Shown here: positions 14,709-23,100 of the stretch, one piece after another
Position numbering within the stretch: the stretch's first letter is position 1
Layout of the letters: every line of letters begins with the position of its first letter
From: an uncultured Selenomonadaceae bacterium
GTDB taxonomy: Bacteria > Bacillota > Negativicutes > Selenomonadales > Selenomonadaceae
Length of the DNA stretch: 25,419 nucleotides
NCBI GenBank assembly: GCA_905236325.1
Contig: CAJOPJ010000185.1
Location: 1 to 25,419 of the forward strand
Direction of reading: 5' to 3'
Translations under genes and position numbers: made by a program
Notes under the pieces: model-generated
Told to the model about the DNA's origin: nothing
The model's database searches: none
What the model saw: the letters and a program-made list of their open reading frames with translations, nothing else

Positions 14709-14731
14709 TTAAAAATTTTAACAGGCATTGC

Positions 14732-14746
14732 AATTTTCAAAAAATT
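14732..14746. promoter_or_regulatory. Candidate CodY box 1 between flavodoxin and codY
   Basis: AATTTTCAAAAAATT matches the CodY consensus AATTTTCWGAAAATT at 14 of 15 positions. It lies 24 bases upstream of the flavodoxin -35 and about 120 bases before codY. Confidence 0.5.
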
Positions 14747-14767
14747 TTTTTTACAAAAACAATTTGA

Positions 14768-14782
14768 AAATTTCAGAAAATA
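14768..14782. promoter_or_regulatory. Candidate CodY box 2 upstream of codY
   Basis: AAATTTCAGAAAATA matches the CodY consensus at 13 of 15 positions, including the central TTTCAGAAAAT core. It is spaced 36 bases from box 1, start to start. I could not fix the codY promoter: weak -10-like hexamers lie at 14802-14815. Confidence 0.5.
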
Positions 14783-14864
14783 CTTTCATTGATTAAAAAA
14801 TTATGTTAATATTGTCAAAAAGGTTAGGCGGGATTGTAGTTTTTTTGGGAAAGGGAGTTTTCAG

Positions 14865-15641
14865 ATGGCGACTTTATTGGAAAGAATGGGAAGTATCAAC
14901 AAACTTTTGCAACGCTCGGAAAATGTCGAATATGACGGCATCTCAAAAGTGCTTAGCAATGTACTTGGCGCAAATGTATATATCACCGACAAAAAAGGCG
15001 ACATTCGCGGCTATGCGTTCATTGACAATTTTGAATGTGAACTAATGCTTGAAAAAGTTATTCACATCGGCAGATTTCCGAAAGAATATGTGCGTTGGCT
15101 AAATCAGCATGAAGAAACTTTATCAAACCTGCGTACTAAAACAGGAATGTGTGCTTATGCTGACAATCAGGTTTGTCCTTTCGACGGAAAAAATACTACA
15201 ATCGTGCCGATTTATGGCGTTGGAAAAAGAATTGGTACTTTGATTATGGCTAAGTATAGCGGAGATTTTATTGAAGACGACTTGATTTTGGCGGAATACA
15301 GTGCAACAGTTGTCGGAATGGAAATGATGCGCGAACACACAGAAAAAGTCGAAATTGAAGCGCGTAAAAAAGCTACCGTGCAAATTGCCATTGCGACGCT
15401 TAGTTATTCAGAAGCAGAGGCGGCAATAAATATTCTTGGCGAACTTGACGGCAACGAAGGCTTGCTTGTTGCTTCAAAAATTGCTGACAGAGTCGGAATT
15501 ACGCGTTCGGTTATTGTCAATGCTTTGCGTAAGTTTGAATCAGCCGGTGTGATTGAATCTAAATCGCTCGGCATGAAAGGTACTTACATTAAAATTTTGA
15601 ATGAATATTTGCTTGAAGAAGTTCAAAAACTGAAAAGATAG
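14865..15641 (+). CDS. codY: GTP-sensing global transcription regulator CodY
   Basis: A 258-residue DNA-binding repressor that senses branched-chain amino acids and GTP. It has an N-terminal GAF domain (about 1-150, with TTIVPIYGVGKRIGTLIMAKY and DDLILAEYSATVVGMEMMRE), a linker helix, and a C-terminal winged helix-turn-helix. The HTH (ASKIADRVGITRSVIVNALR, 203-222) and wing (SLGMKGTYIKIL) are practically identical to B. subtilis CodY at the same numbering. The ligand pocket is less conserved: RFPKEY (70-75) is kept, but the position of B. subtilis R61 appears to be Met. The ribosome site is AAGGGAG (14851-14857). Unlike B. subtilis it is not linked to hslVU; it precedes alaR-alaT and has two CodY-like boxes upstream, suggesting autoregulation. 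Confidence 0.98.
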   Translation: MATLLERMGSINKLLQRSENVEYDGISKVLSNVLGANVYITDKKGDIRGYAFIDNFECELMLEKVIHIGRFPKEYVRWLNQHEETLSNLRTKTGMCAYADNQVCPFDGKNTTIVPIYGVGKRIGTLIMAKYSGDFIEDDLILAEYSATVVGMEMMREHTEKVEIEARKKATVQIAIATLSYSEAEAAINILGELDGNEGLLVASKIADRVGITRSVIVNALRKFESAGVIESKSLGMKGTYIKILNEYLLEEVQKLKR

Positions 15642-15693
15642 ATGGTTAAATTAAAAATTAACAGATAAAATCAACTGAAAGGAAAAATTTTTT

Positions 15694-16173
15694 ATGCGTG
15701 AATTATTGGAAATTTTAGAACGCAATTCGCGAATTTCAACCGGCGAACTTGCCTCAATGTTGAAAAAATCTGAGTATGAAATTGAAAATGAAATTTCAAG
15801 GCTTGAGCGTGAAAAAATTATTTTAAGTTATGGCGCATTGATAAACTGGGAAAAATTCGGCGACGACAAAATTACCGCAGTTATCGAAGTAAATCTTACA
15901 CCACAACGCGAAGTCGGCTTTGATTCAATCGCCGAAAGAATTTATCGCTACGACGAAGTGCGAACAGTTTACCTGATGAGCGGCAATTTTGATTTGCTGG
16001 TTATCATTGAAGGCAGTTCGCTGAAAGAAATTTCAAACTTTGTTGCAACGCGCCTTTCAACAATCGAAGGCGTAACGCAAACGCGCAGTCATTTTATGTT
16101 AAAACCATTCAAGAAAGACGGCGTGATATTAGACAATGAAGAACAAGACAGAAGGCTGGTGGTTACGCCTTGA
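15694..16173 (+). CDS. alaR: Lrp/AsnC family regulator, AlaR-like
   Basis: A 159-residue Lrp/AsnC-type regulator. The N-terminal winged HTH (ELLEILERNSRISTGELASM to EKIILSYGALIN, about 3-52) is followed by an effector-binding RAM domain (ITAVIEVNLTP through MSGNFDLLVIIEG and FVATRLSTIEGV to RSHFML). It overlaps the next gene, an AlaT-type aminotransferase, by 4 bases, reproducing the B. subtilis alaR-alaT (yugG-yugH) pair in which AlaR controls alanine transaminase synthesis. The ribosome site AAAGGA precedes the ATG. The 52 bases after codY contain an AT-only inverted repeat but no terminator, so read-through from codY is possible. Confidence 0.88.
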   Translation: MRELLEILERNSRISTGELASMLKKSEYEIENEISRLEREKIILSYGALINWEKFGDDKITAVIEVNLTPQREVGFDSIAERIYRYDEVRTVYLMSGNFDLLVIIEGSSLKEISNFVATRLSTIEGVTQTRSHFMLKPFKKDGVILDNEEQDRRLVVTP

Positions 16174-17348
16174 GTTGGAATGATAGACTTTCAAATGCAG
16201 TTCAATCAATCGCGCCGAGTGGAATCAGAAAATTTTTTGATATTGCGGCGCAAATGGAGGATGTTATATCGCTTGGCGTTGGCGAACCTGATTTTGTTAC
16301 GCCTTGGACAATACGCGAAAGTTGCGTTTATGGACTTGAACGCGGCTACACAAGTTATACTGCCAATCGCGGAACTTTGGAACTGCGCACTGAAATTGCC
16401 AATCACTACAAAAAAATTTTCAATGTCGAATACAATCCTGACACAGAAATTTTAGTCACAGTCGGTGTTAGCGAAGCGTTAGACTTAGCAATGCGTGCGC
16501 TGATAAATCCCGGCGACGAAGTTTTAATTCCTGAACCTTGCTATGTTTCCTACGCGGCTTGTACAATTTTAGCCGGTGGAATACCTGTTGCCGTGCCTGC
16601 AAAGATTGAAAATGAATTTAGAATTACGCCCGAAGAACTTGAGCCTTACTTGACTGACAAAACAAAAGTGCTTTTAATCGGCTACCCAAACAATCCGACA
16701 GGCGCAATTATGACGCGCCAAGATTTGCTGAAAATTGCCGACTTTGCTGAGGCTAAAGATTTAATTGTCATTTCGGACGAAATTTATGGCGACTTAACTT
16801 ATGACGGCGTTCATGAATGTTTTTCAGCATTGCCAAAAATGCGCGACAGAACTTTGCTTTTGAATGGTTTCAGCAAGGCTTATGCAATGACAGGCTGGCG
16901 CGTTGGCTACGCACTTGGCAATCCTGACTTTATCGGCGCAATGACAAAAATTCACCAGTACACAATGTTGTGTGCACCAATTACTGCACAAATGGGAGCT
17001 GTCGAGGCTTTGCGTAACGGTGAAAAATATATGCACAAAATGGTCGCTGAATATGACAGGCGCAGAAATTTAATTTATGACGGCTTTAAAAATATCGGTC
17101 TTGAAAGTTTTGAACCGAAAGGCGCGTTTTATATTTTTCCAAACATAACTTCAACAGGTTTGACTGCGGAAGAGTTTGCCGAAAAATTGATTATGGCTGA
17201 ACATGTTGCTCTTGTGCCGGGAACTGCTTTTGGAAAAAGTGGTGCAGGTCATGTGCGTTGTTCCTATGCAACTGCAATTGAAAAAATTTCCGAAGCCTTG
17301 AATCGTATTGAACATTTTGTAAAAAAATCGAAAGGCGGTAAGTTGTAA
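16170..17348 (+). CDS. alaT: Class I PLP aminotransferase, AlaT (alanine transaminase) type
   Basis: A 392-residue fold-type I aminotransferase. The PLP lysine is K236 in NGFSKAYAMTGWRVGY; GYPNNPTGAIM and VISDEIYGDLTYDG are the standard cofactor-contacting motifs. The N-terminus (APSGIRKFFDIAAQMEDVIS, then LGVGEPDFVTPW) is very close to what I recall of B. subtilis AlaT (YugH). The reaction is presumed to be glutamate plus pyruvate to 2-oxoglutarate plus alanine in the cytoplasm; aspartate or other activity cannot be excluded. The start is a TTG embedded in the alaR stop (TTGA), giving tight coupling. The last codons (KSKGGKL) carry a 16-base sequence repeated at the end of lgt. Confidence 0.9.
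   Translation: MSWNDRLSNAVQSIAPSGIRKFFDIAAQMEDVISLGVGEPDFVTPWTIRESCVYGLERGYTSYTANRGTLELRTEIANHYKKIFNVEYNPDTEILVTVGVSEALDLAMRALINPGDEVLIPEPCYVSYAACTILAGGIPVAVPAKIENEFRITPEELEPYLTDKTKVLLIGYPNNPTGAIMTRQDLLKIADFAEAKDLIVISDEIYGDLTYDGVHECFSALPKMRDRTLLLNGFSKAYAMTGWRVGYALGNPDFIGAMTKIHQYTMLCAPITAQMGAVEALRNGEKYMHKMVAEYDRRRNLIYDGFKNIGLESFEPKGAFYIFPNITSTGLTAEEFAEKLIMAEHVALVPGTAFGKSGAGHVRCSYATAIEKISEALNRIEHFVKKSKGGKL
17330..17345 (+). repeat. 16-base exact repeat, copy 1 (end of alaT)
   Basis: GAAAGGCGGTAAGTTG occurs here and at 19198-19213, in each case at the 3' end of a gene and just before a TTG start. It carries the AGGCGG ribosome-site-like core, so it is probably a shared coupling signal rather than a mobile repeat. 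Confidence 0.6.
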
Positions 17349-18428
17349 TTGAAAAAGCTGAAAAATATTGTTGCATTGGTACTTTGCGTATCAATATTTT
17401 TTTCTGTTTCAACTGTTCAAGCCTTAGGCGTTGGCGACTTAATAAATATTGGCGGCGCAGTTTTAACCGGCACTCAACAAATGCGTGCAGTCAAAAAAGA
17501 AATTGAAGTTATCAACAACACCGAAGAAGGCAGGCAGGCGTTGTATAATTCCTTCCGCGAAAAATATGGAGTGAATACCGACGCAAATTTAAACAGTCGA
17601 ATGCGTACAATTATGACTAATTTGTCTAATGCTGTCGCGCAGGTTGACAGTTCGATAAATGACAAGCCATATTTGTACTTTGTTTCGGCGGAAACAAGTT
17701 TAAATGCGGCGTGTTCACTTGGTCATGTTATGATGGTTAATACTGGCGCATTTACAAATTTAGCAACTGATGATGAAATTGCGGCAATTATCGGTCACGA
17801 AATGGGGCATGGTCAACGCGATCACGTTGCTAAAGGTATCAAGAAAAAAATCAATAAACAAGTCGTGGCGCAAATTGGTGTTTCAGCAGCAGGTGGCGGT
17901 GCTATTGCAGGAATTATCGGCTCAATCGCTTTGACAAATTCAGTTGCACATGGCGACCGACGCTTTGAAACCGAAGCTGATAATCTTGCTTGGGAATATA
18001 TCTTGCACACAAATTACAATATCGGCGCGTGCGCTGCTGTTATGCAAAAACTTGCCGAACTTTATGGCGAAAGCAATCACTCAACTATTTTTAATCCTTC
18101 GGACCACCCAGACAGCGACGACAGGCGCGATAATTACGCTAAAAAACTGTTTGAATACAGCGGAAGGCATGCTAAATCCGAAAATGGCGTTATCAAAATC
18201 AATGACAAATATTTTATGACTGTTGCAGCAACAAATAATATGTCTTCAGCTGAACGCGCATTTTTTGTTCTTGGTAACTTGGCGAAGGCTTATCACGAAG
18301 GCAAAAATTCTGAAATTGCAACTGTTCGCTCCGGCGTAGTTTATCTTGGCAATCAAGCTATTATTGCGCCTGTTGCAGGTGATGATTCTGCAGAAAGTTT
18401 AGCTGCACGATTGAATGAAATTAAGTAG
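17349..18428 (+). CDS. Exported M48 family metalloprotease
   Basis: A 359-residue protein with a signal peptide (MKKLKNIVALVLCVSIFF, cleavage probably after VQA at about residue 26), so it acts outside the cytoplasmic membrane. The zinc site is HEMGH at residues 150-154 (AAIIGHEMGHGQRDHV) with the third ligand in FETEADNLAWEY, the gluzincin arrangement of M48C peptidases such as BepA, LoiP and YcaL. These relatives degrade or assist misassembled envelope proteins. The start is a TTG directly after the alaT stop (TAATTG), with AGGCGG some 10 bases upstream. A C-terminal part (about 275-359) with no motif I recognise follows the catalytic domain. It is co-transcribed with alaT and lgt. Confidence 0.92.
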   Translation: MKKLKNIVALVLCVSIFFSVSTVQALGVGDLINIGGAVLTGTQQMRAVKKEIEVINNTEEGRQALYNSFREKYGVNTDANLNSRMRTIMTNLSNAVAQVDSSINDKPYLYFVSAETSLNAACSLGHVMMVNTGAFTNLATDDEIAAIIGHEMGHGQRDHVAKGIKKKINKQVVAQIGVSAAGGGAIAGIIGSIALTNSVAHGDRRFETEADNLAWEYILHTNYNIGACAAVMQKLAELYGESNHSTIFNPSDHPDSDDRRDNYAKKLFEYSGRHAKSENGVIKINDKYFMTVAATNNMSSAERAFFVLGNLAKAYHEGKNSEIATVRSGVVYLGNQAIIAPVAGDDSAESLAARLNEIK

Positions 18429-18439
18429 TTGGTGATTTT

Positions 18440-19222
18440 ATGCATCAATATTTGTTTTTTATCGGCGATTTTCCAATCAGATCTTACGGCGTGATTTTGT
18501 CATTATCAATAATTTTGGCAACAGGCGTAGGATATTTTTTTGCCAAGGCAGATGGTCGCGGCTATGAAAAATATTTAGTCGATATCGGCTTGGTTGGCGG
18601 ATTTTTTGGACTTTTGGGCGCAAGGCTTTGGGATGTTTTTTTCTTCGACTGGGATTATTATAACAATCACTTGACAGAAATTTTAAATGTTTGGCAAGGC
18701 GGAATGGCAATTCAAGGTGGAATTATTGGCGGAGTTTTTGCCGGCGGATTTTATGCGCGTTCAAAAAATCTTGATGTCATTCACTTGGCAGATTTATTGG
18801 CACCGGCAATTATTTTAGGTCAAGCACTGGGTCGCTGTGCTAATTTGTTGAATGGCGATGCTTTCGGTGCGCCTACAGGTTCAAATTTTGGCATACTCTA
18901 TCCTGAAACTACTTTGGCTTTTCGGACTTATGGGGCGCAGCCGCTTTTTCCTGCCGAAGTTTGGGAATGTCAGCTGGATATTGTTATTTTTGCATTGCTT
19001 TTAATTTTCCGCACGACAAATTATTTTCGCGGTCAATGTTTTTGTTTGTATATTATGCTTTATTCCGCCGCAAGATTTTTTCTGGAAAATTTTCGCGGCG
19101 ACTATCCTGATTTAGCTTTCGGTATCTTGAAAAGTGCGCAGTTGACAAGCATAATTTATTTTTTTATTGCTTTTGCGGCGTTTATTTATTTTAAGTTGAA
19201 AGGCGGTAAGTTGGAAAGTTGA
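18440..19222 (+). CDS. lgt: Prolipoprotein diacylglyceryl transferase
   Basis: A 260-residue polytopic inner-membrane enzyme that moves a diacylglyceryl group from phosphatidylglycerol to the lipobox cysteine, the first step of lipoprotein maturation. About seven hydrophobic helices are visible. Lgt marks are FPIRSYGVILSLSI (with the conserved Tyr-Gly near the N-terminus), WQGGMAIQGGIIGG, and the signature GQALGRCANLLNGDAFGAP, which has Asp where Glu is the usual residue. RFFLENFRGD near the C-terminus is also typical. It lies 11 bases after the M48 gene, and its stop overlaps the next TTG start (TTGA). It would process the lipoprotein flavodoxin of this window, among others. Confidence 0.96.
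   Translation: MHQYLFFIGDFPIRSYGVILSLSIILATGVGYFFAKADGRGYEKYLVDIGLVGGFFGLLGARLWDVFFFDWDYYNNHLTEILNVWQGGMAIQGGIIGGVFAGGFYARSKNLDVIHLADLLAPAIILGQALGRCANLLNGDAFGAPTGSNFGILYPETTLAFRTYGAQPLFPAEVWECQLDIVIFALLLIFRTTNYFRGQCFCLYIMLYSAARFFLENFRGDYPDLAFGILKSAQLTSIIYFFIAFAAFIYFKLKGGKLES
19198..19213 (+). repeat. 16-base exact repeat, copy 2 (end of lgt)
   Basis: Identical to 17330-17345. Here it encodes KGGKL near the lgt C-terminus and precedes the TTG of the next gene by 5 bases. Confidence 0.6.
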
Positions 19223-19560
19223 AAATTTTTTTAATTGCGTTGATTTTATTTTTGTCCAATCAAACTGCATACGCAAGCCATTGTTGGGTTTACAGCGCCG
19301 ATGGCATTGAAATTTTTGTTGAAGATACAACTATAGATATTTCGGAGAACGGCAAGGAATTTTCAATCACAGTCATTGACCAAGTTGCAGGACAAAAAAA
19401 TTTTCACCTCAGCAGATTTAATTTTTATCAGCGCGACGATAATTGGTTTTATTCTATCACCGGCAAAGGCATTGTTGCGCCGGTTTCCAAAACAAATGCT
19501 TCCGGCTATATTTTGGATTTTTTCCTGAGTAACTTTAATCGATTAACAGCTGAAAATTAA
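19219..19560 (+). CDS. Small exported protein of unknown function
   Basis: A 113-residue protein with a signal peptide (MKIFLIALILFLSNQTAYA, cleavage after residue 19) and a mature part of about 94 residues that begins SHCWVYSADGIEIFV. The mature part alternates hydrophobic and polar residues, suggesting beta structure, and has one cysteine. I do not recognise a family. The TTG start sits in the lgt stop (TTGA). Its place at the end of the alaT-M48-lgt run suggests an envelope function, but nothing more can be read. Confidence 0.65.
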   Translation: MKIFLIALILFLSNQTAYASHCWVYSADGIEIFVEDTTIDISENGKEFSITVIDQVAGQKNFHLSRFNFYQRDDNWFYSITGKGIVAPVSKTNASGYILDFFLSNFNRLTAEN

Positions 19561-19567
19561 AAAAGAC

Positions 19568-19596
19568 TTGCAAAAAATCAAAAAGGCAAATATAAT
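19568..19596 (+). promoter_or_regulatory. Promoter of ctsR, possible CtsR-controlled region
   Basis: TTGCAA (19568-19573) and a perfect TATAAT (19591-19596) are 17 bases apart. TCAAA-like heptads (19578-19582, 19597-19602) surround the -10, but their spacing does not fit the CtsR tandem GGTCAAA consensus well, so autoregulation is only suggested. Confidence 0.65.
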
Positions 19597-19619
19597 GTCA
19601 AAAAGTCGAGGTGATAAAA

Positions 19620-20099
19620 ATGTTGGATAATAAAGCAGACGCGATTGAAAATTATATTTTGGAAATGCTTTCTAAGCAAGAAGGCGGGCAAGTTGAATTA
19701 AAAAGAACAGAACTTGCCGGCGAAGTGAGTTGTGCGCCGTCGCAGATTAGTTATGTGCTGAGTACGCGATTTACCGACGCACGCGGCTTTAAAGTTGAAT
19801 CGCGTCGTGGTTTGGGCGGATACATTCGCATCACGATTTTAGCTGACGTACACGCCGAGCGCAAAGCCATTTATGAAACAATATTTAGTTCAATCGATGA
19901 ACGACTTACATTTAAAGGCGTGAATATTTTTCTACAGTTATTGCTGGACAAAAAGCACATAACTCCGCGCGAGGCAGAACTTGTTTCACAAACAGCCAAA
20001 ACAGTTTACGCTATGGAAAGTGAAAAAATAATTCAATCGGAAGAGCGAATAAATATTTTAACGACAATGTTTAAAACGCTAGCAAAAATGAGCGATTAG
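19620..20099 (+). CDS. ctsR: Heat-shock repressor CtsR
   Basis: A 159-residue repressor of class III heat-shock genes (clp genes) in Firmicutes. The N-terminal winged HTH includes VELKRTELAGEVSCAPSQIS and STRFTDARGFKVESRRGLGG with the glycine-rich wing loop GLGGYIRI, the thermosensor and DNA-contact element of CtsR. The C-terminal dimerisation domain follows (from about ERKAIYETIF). I chose the ATG at 19620, six bases after GAGGTG; the GTG at 19611 is part of that ribosome site. It is not followed by mcsA, mcsB and clpC; a terminator and dnaE come next. The arginines that McsB phosphorylates in Bacillus (e.g. in the wing) are kept, so an unlinked McsB could exist. Confidence 0.96.
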   Translation: MLDNKADAIENYILEMLSKQEGGQVELKRTELAGEVSCAPSQISYVLSTRFTDARGFKVESRRGLGGYIRITILADVHAERKAIYETIFSSIDERLTFKGVNIFLQLLLDKKHITPREAELVSQTAKTVYAMESEKIIQSEERINILTTMFKTLAKMSD

Positions 20100-20130
20100 G
20101 GCAGGATTTTTTTCCAGCCTGTTTTTTTTT
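20100..20130 (+). terminator. Rho-independent terminator of ctsR
   Basis: GGC-A-GGA (20100-20106) can pair with TCC-A-GCC (20113-20119), two 3-pair stems around an A-A mismatch, followed shortly by nine T (20122-20130) and GCG. The stem is weak, but the T run and position right after the stop support it. Confidence 0.65.
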
Positions 20131-20139
20131 GCGCATTTA

Positions 20140-20148
20140 TGCTATACT
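20140..20148 (+). promoter_or_regulatory. Extended -10 promoter of dnaE
   Basis: TGCTATACT carries a TGn extension and TATACT, 30 bases before the dnaE ATG. The -35 region coincides with the T run of the ctsR terminator and is not a good match. Confidence 0.55.
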
Positions 20149-20177
20149 CTACAAAATAAATTTGCGAACGTGATTTT

Positions 20178-23100
20178 ATGATTGAAAAAAAATTTACACA
20201 CCTGCATTTGCATACAGAATATAGTTTGCTTGACGGCGCGGCGCGGATTAAAGATTTAATTCCGCAAGCAAAAAAATTAAATATGACTTCTATTGCGATA
20301 ACAGATCACGGCACAATGTATGGCGTGATTGATTTTTATAAAACTGCGCAAAATTTCGGAATAAAACCAATTATCGGTTGTGAGGTTTATCTTGCGCCAA
20401 AATCCAGATTCGACAGGACAGAAATTTCAGGCGTAAAATATTTTCATCTTGTTCTGCTTGCCGAAAATAATGAAGGCTACAAAAATTTAGTCAAGTTGGT
20501 TTCTGCCGCGTCGATTGAAGGCTTTTATTATCGACCGAGAATTGATAAAGAACTTTTGCGCAAATATCATACAGGTTTGATTGGACTTTCGGCTTGTACT
20601 GCCGGCGAAATTCAGCGTGCAATTTTAGCTGATAATTTTAATCGCGCAGTTGAACTTGCTAAAGAATATGTTGAAATTTTCGGAAGAAATAATTTTTTTC
20701 TTGAAGTTCAAAATCATGGCTTGGAAGATGAAATTAAAGTTCGCAACGCTTTAAAAAAAATTTCGCAGGAACTTAATATTGATTTGGTTGCAACAAATGA
20801 TGTGCATTATATAAATAAATCTGACAGCGACGCGCACGATATTTTGCTTTGTATTCAAACAAATAAAAATATTCACGACAAACATCGTCTGCGATTCAGT
20901 TCGGACGATTATTACTTAAAATCTGCCTCAGAAATGCAACAGCTTTTTGAAGATATGCCGGAGGCTTGTGAAAATACAAATAAAATTGCGGCGCGTTGTA
21001 ATGTTACTTTTGACTTCAATAATCTGCAAATACCTCACTACCCATTGCCAAAAAATTACTCAAGCGACGCTGATTTTTTGCGTGAACTTTGCTACAAAAA
21101 AATTTCTGAACGCTATGAAGTCGTGACTGAAAAAATTACTTCGCGCTTGAATTATGAACTTGAAATTATTCACCGCTGCGGCTATGACGGCTATTTTTTA
21201 ATTGTCTGGGATTTTGTGAACTTTGCCAAGAAAAATAAAATTCCTGTAGGACCAGGTCGTGGAAGTGCTGCCGGCAGCATTGTTGCTTACATTTTAGGTA
21301 TTACAGCTTTAGATCCTTTGCAATATGATCTGCTGTTTGAAAGATTTTTAAATCCTGAGCGCGTTTCAATGCCGGATATCGACATTGATTTTTGTTTTCT
21401 GCGTCGCGAAGAAGTCATTGACTATGTAAAAAAAATTTATGGTGAAAATCATGTTGCACAGATTGCGACTTTTGGAACTTTAGCGGCGCGTGCTGCAATT
21501 CGCGATTGTGTGCGTGTTTTGAATTTGCCTTATTCCACAGGTTCAAAAATTATCGAACTTATTCCAGCCGAATTGAATATAACTTTGACAGGCGCGTTAA
21601 AAAAATCTAAAGACTTGAAGCGCATTTACGACGAAGATTTAGAAGTTCGGCGCGTAATTGATTTGGCTTTGAAGTTGGAAGGTATGCCACGCAATTTTTC
21701 AACGCACGCCGCAGGTATTGTTATTTCAAAACTGCCGCTGACAGATTATTTGCCTGTTCAAATTTCAAACAACGCGCTTGTAACTCAATACGACAAAGAC
21801 AAAATTGAAGAACTTGGCTTGCTGAAAATGGACTTTCTGGGCTTGAGAACTTTAACAATAATTCAAGAAACAATCGACAATATAAAAAAATCTTGCGGTG
21901 TGGAATTGGAAATTGAAAAAATTCCATTGCGCGATGAAATTACTGCAAAAATGCTTACAAATGGCGAAACCGGCGCAGTTTTTCAAATGGAGTCAGCCGG
22001 AATGACAAAAATTTTGCGTGATATTCGCCCTGAAGGTTTTACAGATTTAATCCCGACAGTTGCACTTTATCGACCGGGACCACTCGGCAGCGGTATGGTT
22101 GAAGATTTTATCGACAGCAAGCGCGGAATTAAACAACCAACTTACCTACATTCAAAACTTGAACCAATCTTGCGCGAAACTTTCGGCGTAATTTTATATC
22201 AAGAACAGGTTATGCAAATTGTTCAAGCTCTGGCAGGTTTTACGCTCGGTCAAGCAGATATTTTGCGCCGTGCTATGGGCAAAAAAAAAGCCGAACTTTT
22301 GCAAGCGCAGAAAAATAATTTCCTGCAAGGCTGTGTGGATAATGGCGTCGAAAATCCGATTGCTGAAAAAATTTTCAAGCTGTTGGAAAAATTTGCTGAT
22401 TATGGATTCAATAAATCACACTCAGCGGCATATGCACTTTTGGCTTGGCAAACTGCCTACTTAAAAGCGCATTTTCCGGCTGAATATATGGCGGCAATGA
22501 TGTCAAGCGTTATGGACAATGATAAAGTTTCTGCCTATGCGGAACTTACACGCGCCATGGGCATTGAAGTTTTGCCTCCTGACATAAATTTAAGCGGCGT
22601 TCATTTTCAAGTTGAAGAAGGCAAAGTCAGATTTGCGCTTTCGGCAATAAAAAATGTTGGTGAATTTGCTATTTCAGGCGTTGTTGAAGTTCGCAAACGC
22701 GGCGGAAAATTTAAGTCGCTTTTGGATTTTTGCAGACGCGTCAAACTTAAAGACTTCACAAAACACGCTCTTGAAAATTTAATTAAGGCAGGTTGTTTTG
22801 ATTCAATTACAACGCGTCGAACTGCGCTTTTGGAGTCGCTGGATTCAACCTTCCACGAAGGCAAAAAAAGTCGCAGCGATTTTGAAAGCGGACAAGTCGG
22901 ACTTTTCGGTGACGATTTTCAAGAACTTAAATTTGATTTGCCACTTGTGCCGGAGCGTCCTAAAGCTGAAATTTTGGTGCAAGAAAAAGACGCACTCGGT
23001 TTTTATCTGTCAGGACATCCGCTGGATTCTTATGCAGAAAAATTTTCCGGCTTAGTCAGTCTGAAAAAAATAAAATCCGGCGACGTACCTAAAGGTAAGC

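Noticed and set aside
14803..15045. 80-codon ORF overlapping the codY start in another frame
   Set aside because: It begins in the codY leader and then runs through the codY gene out of frame; no protein features.
15642..15693. Terminator between codY and alaR
   Set aside because: GTTAA and TTAAC can pair, but the stem is only AT-rich and no T run follows.
19578..19609. CtsR operator made of tandem heptads
   Set aside because: GTCAAA-like units are present, but the spacing (8 and 12 bases between units) does not match the usual 10-base period, so no operator feature is claimed.
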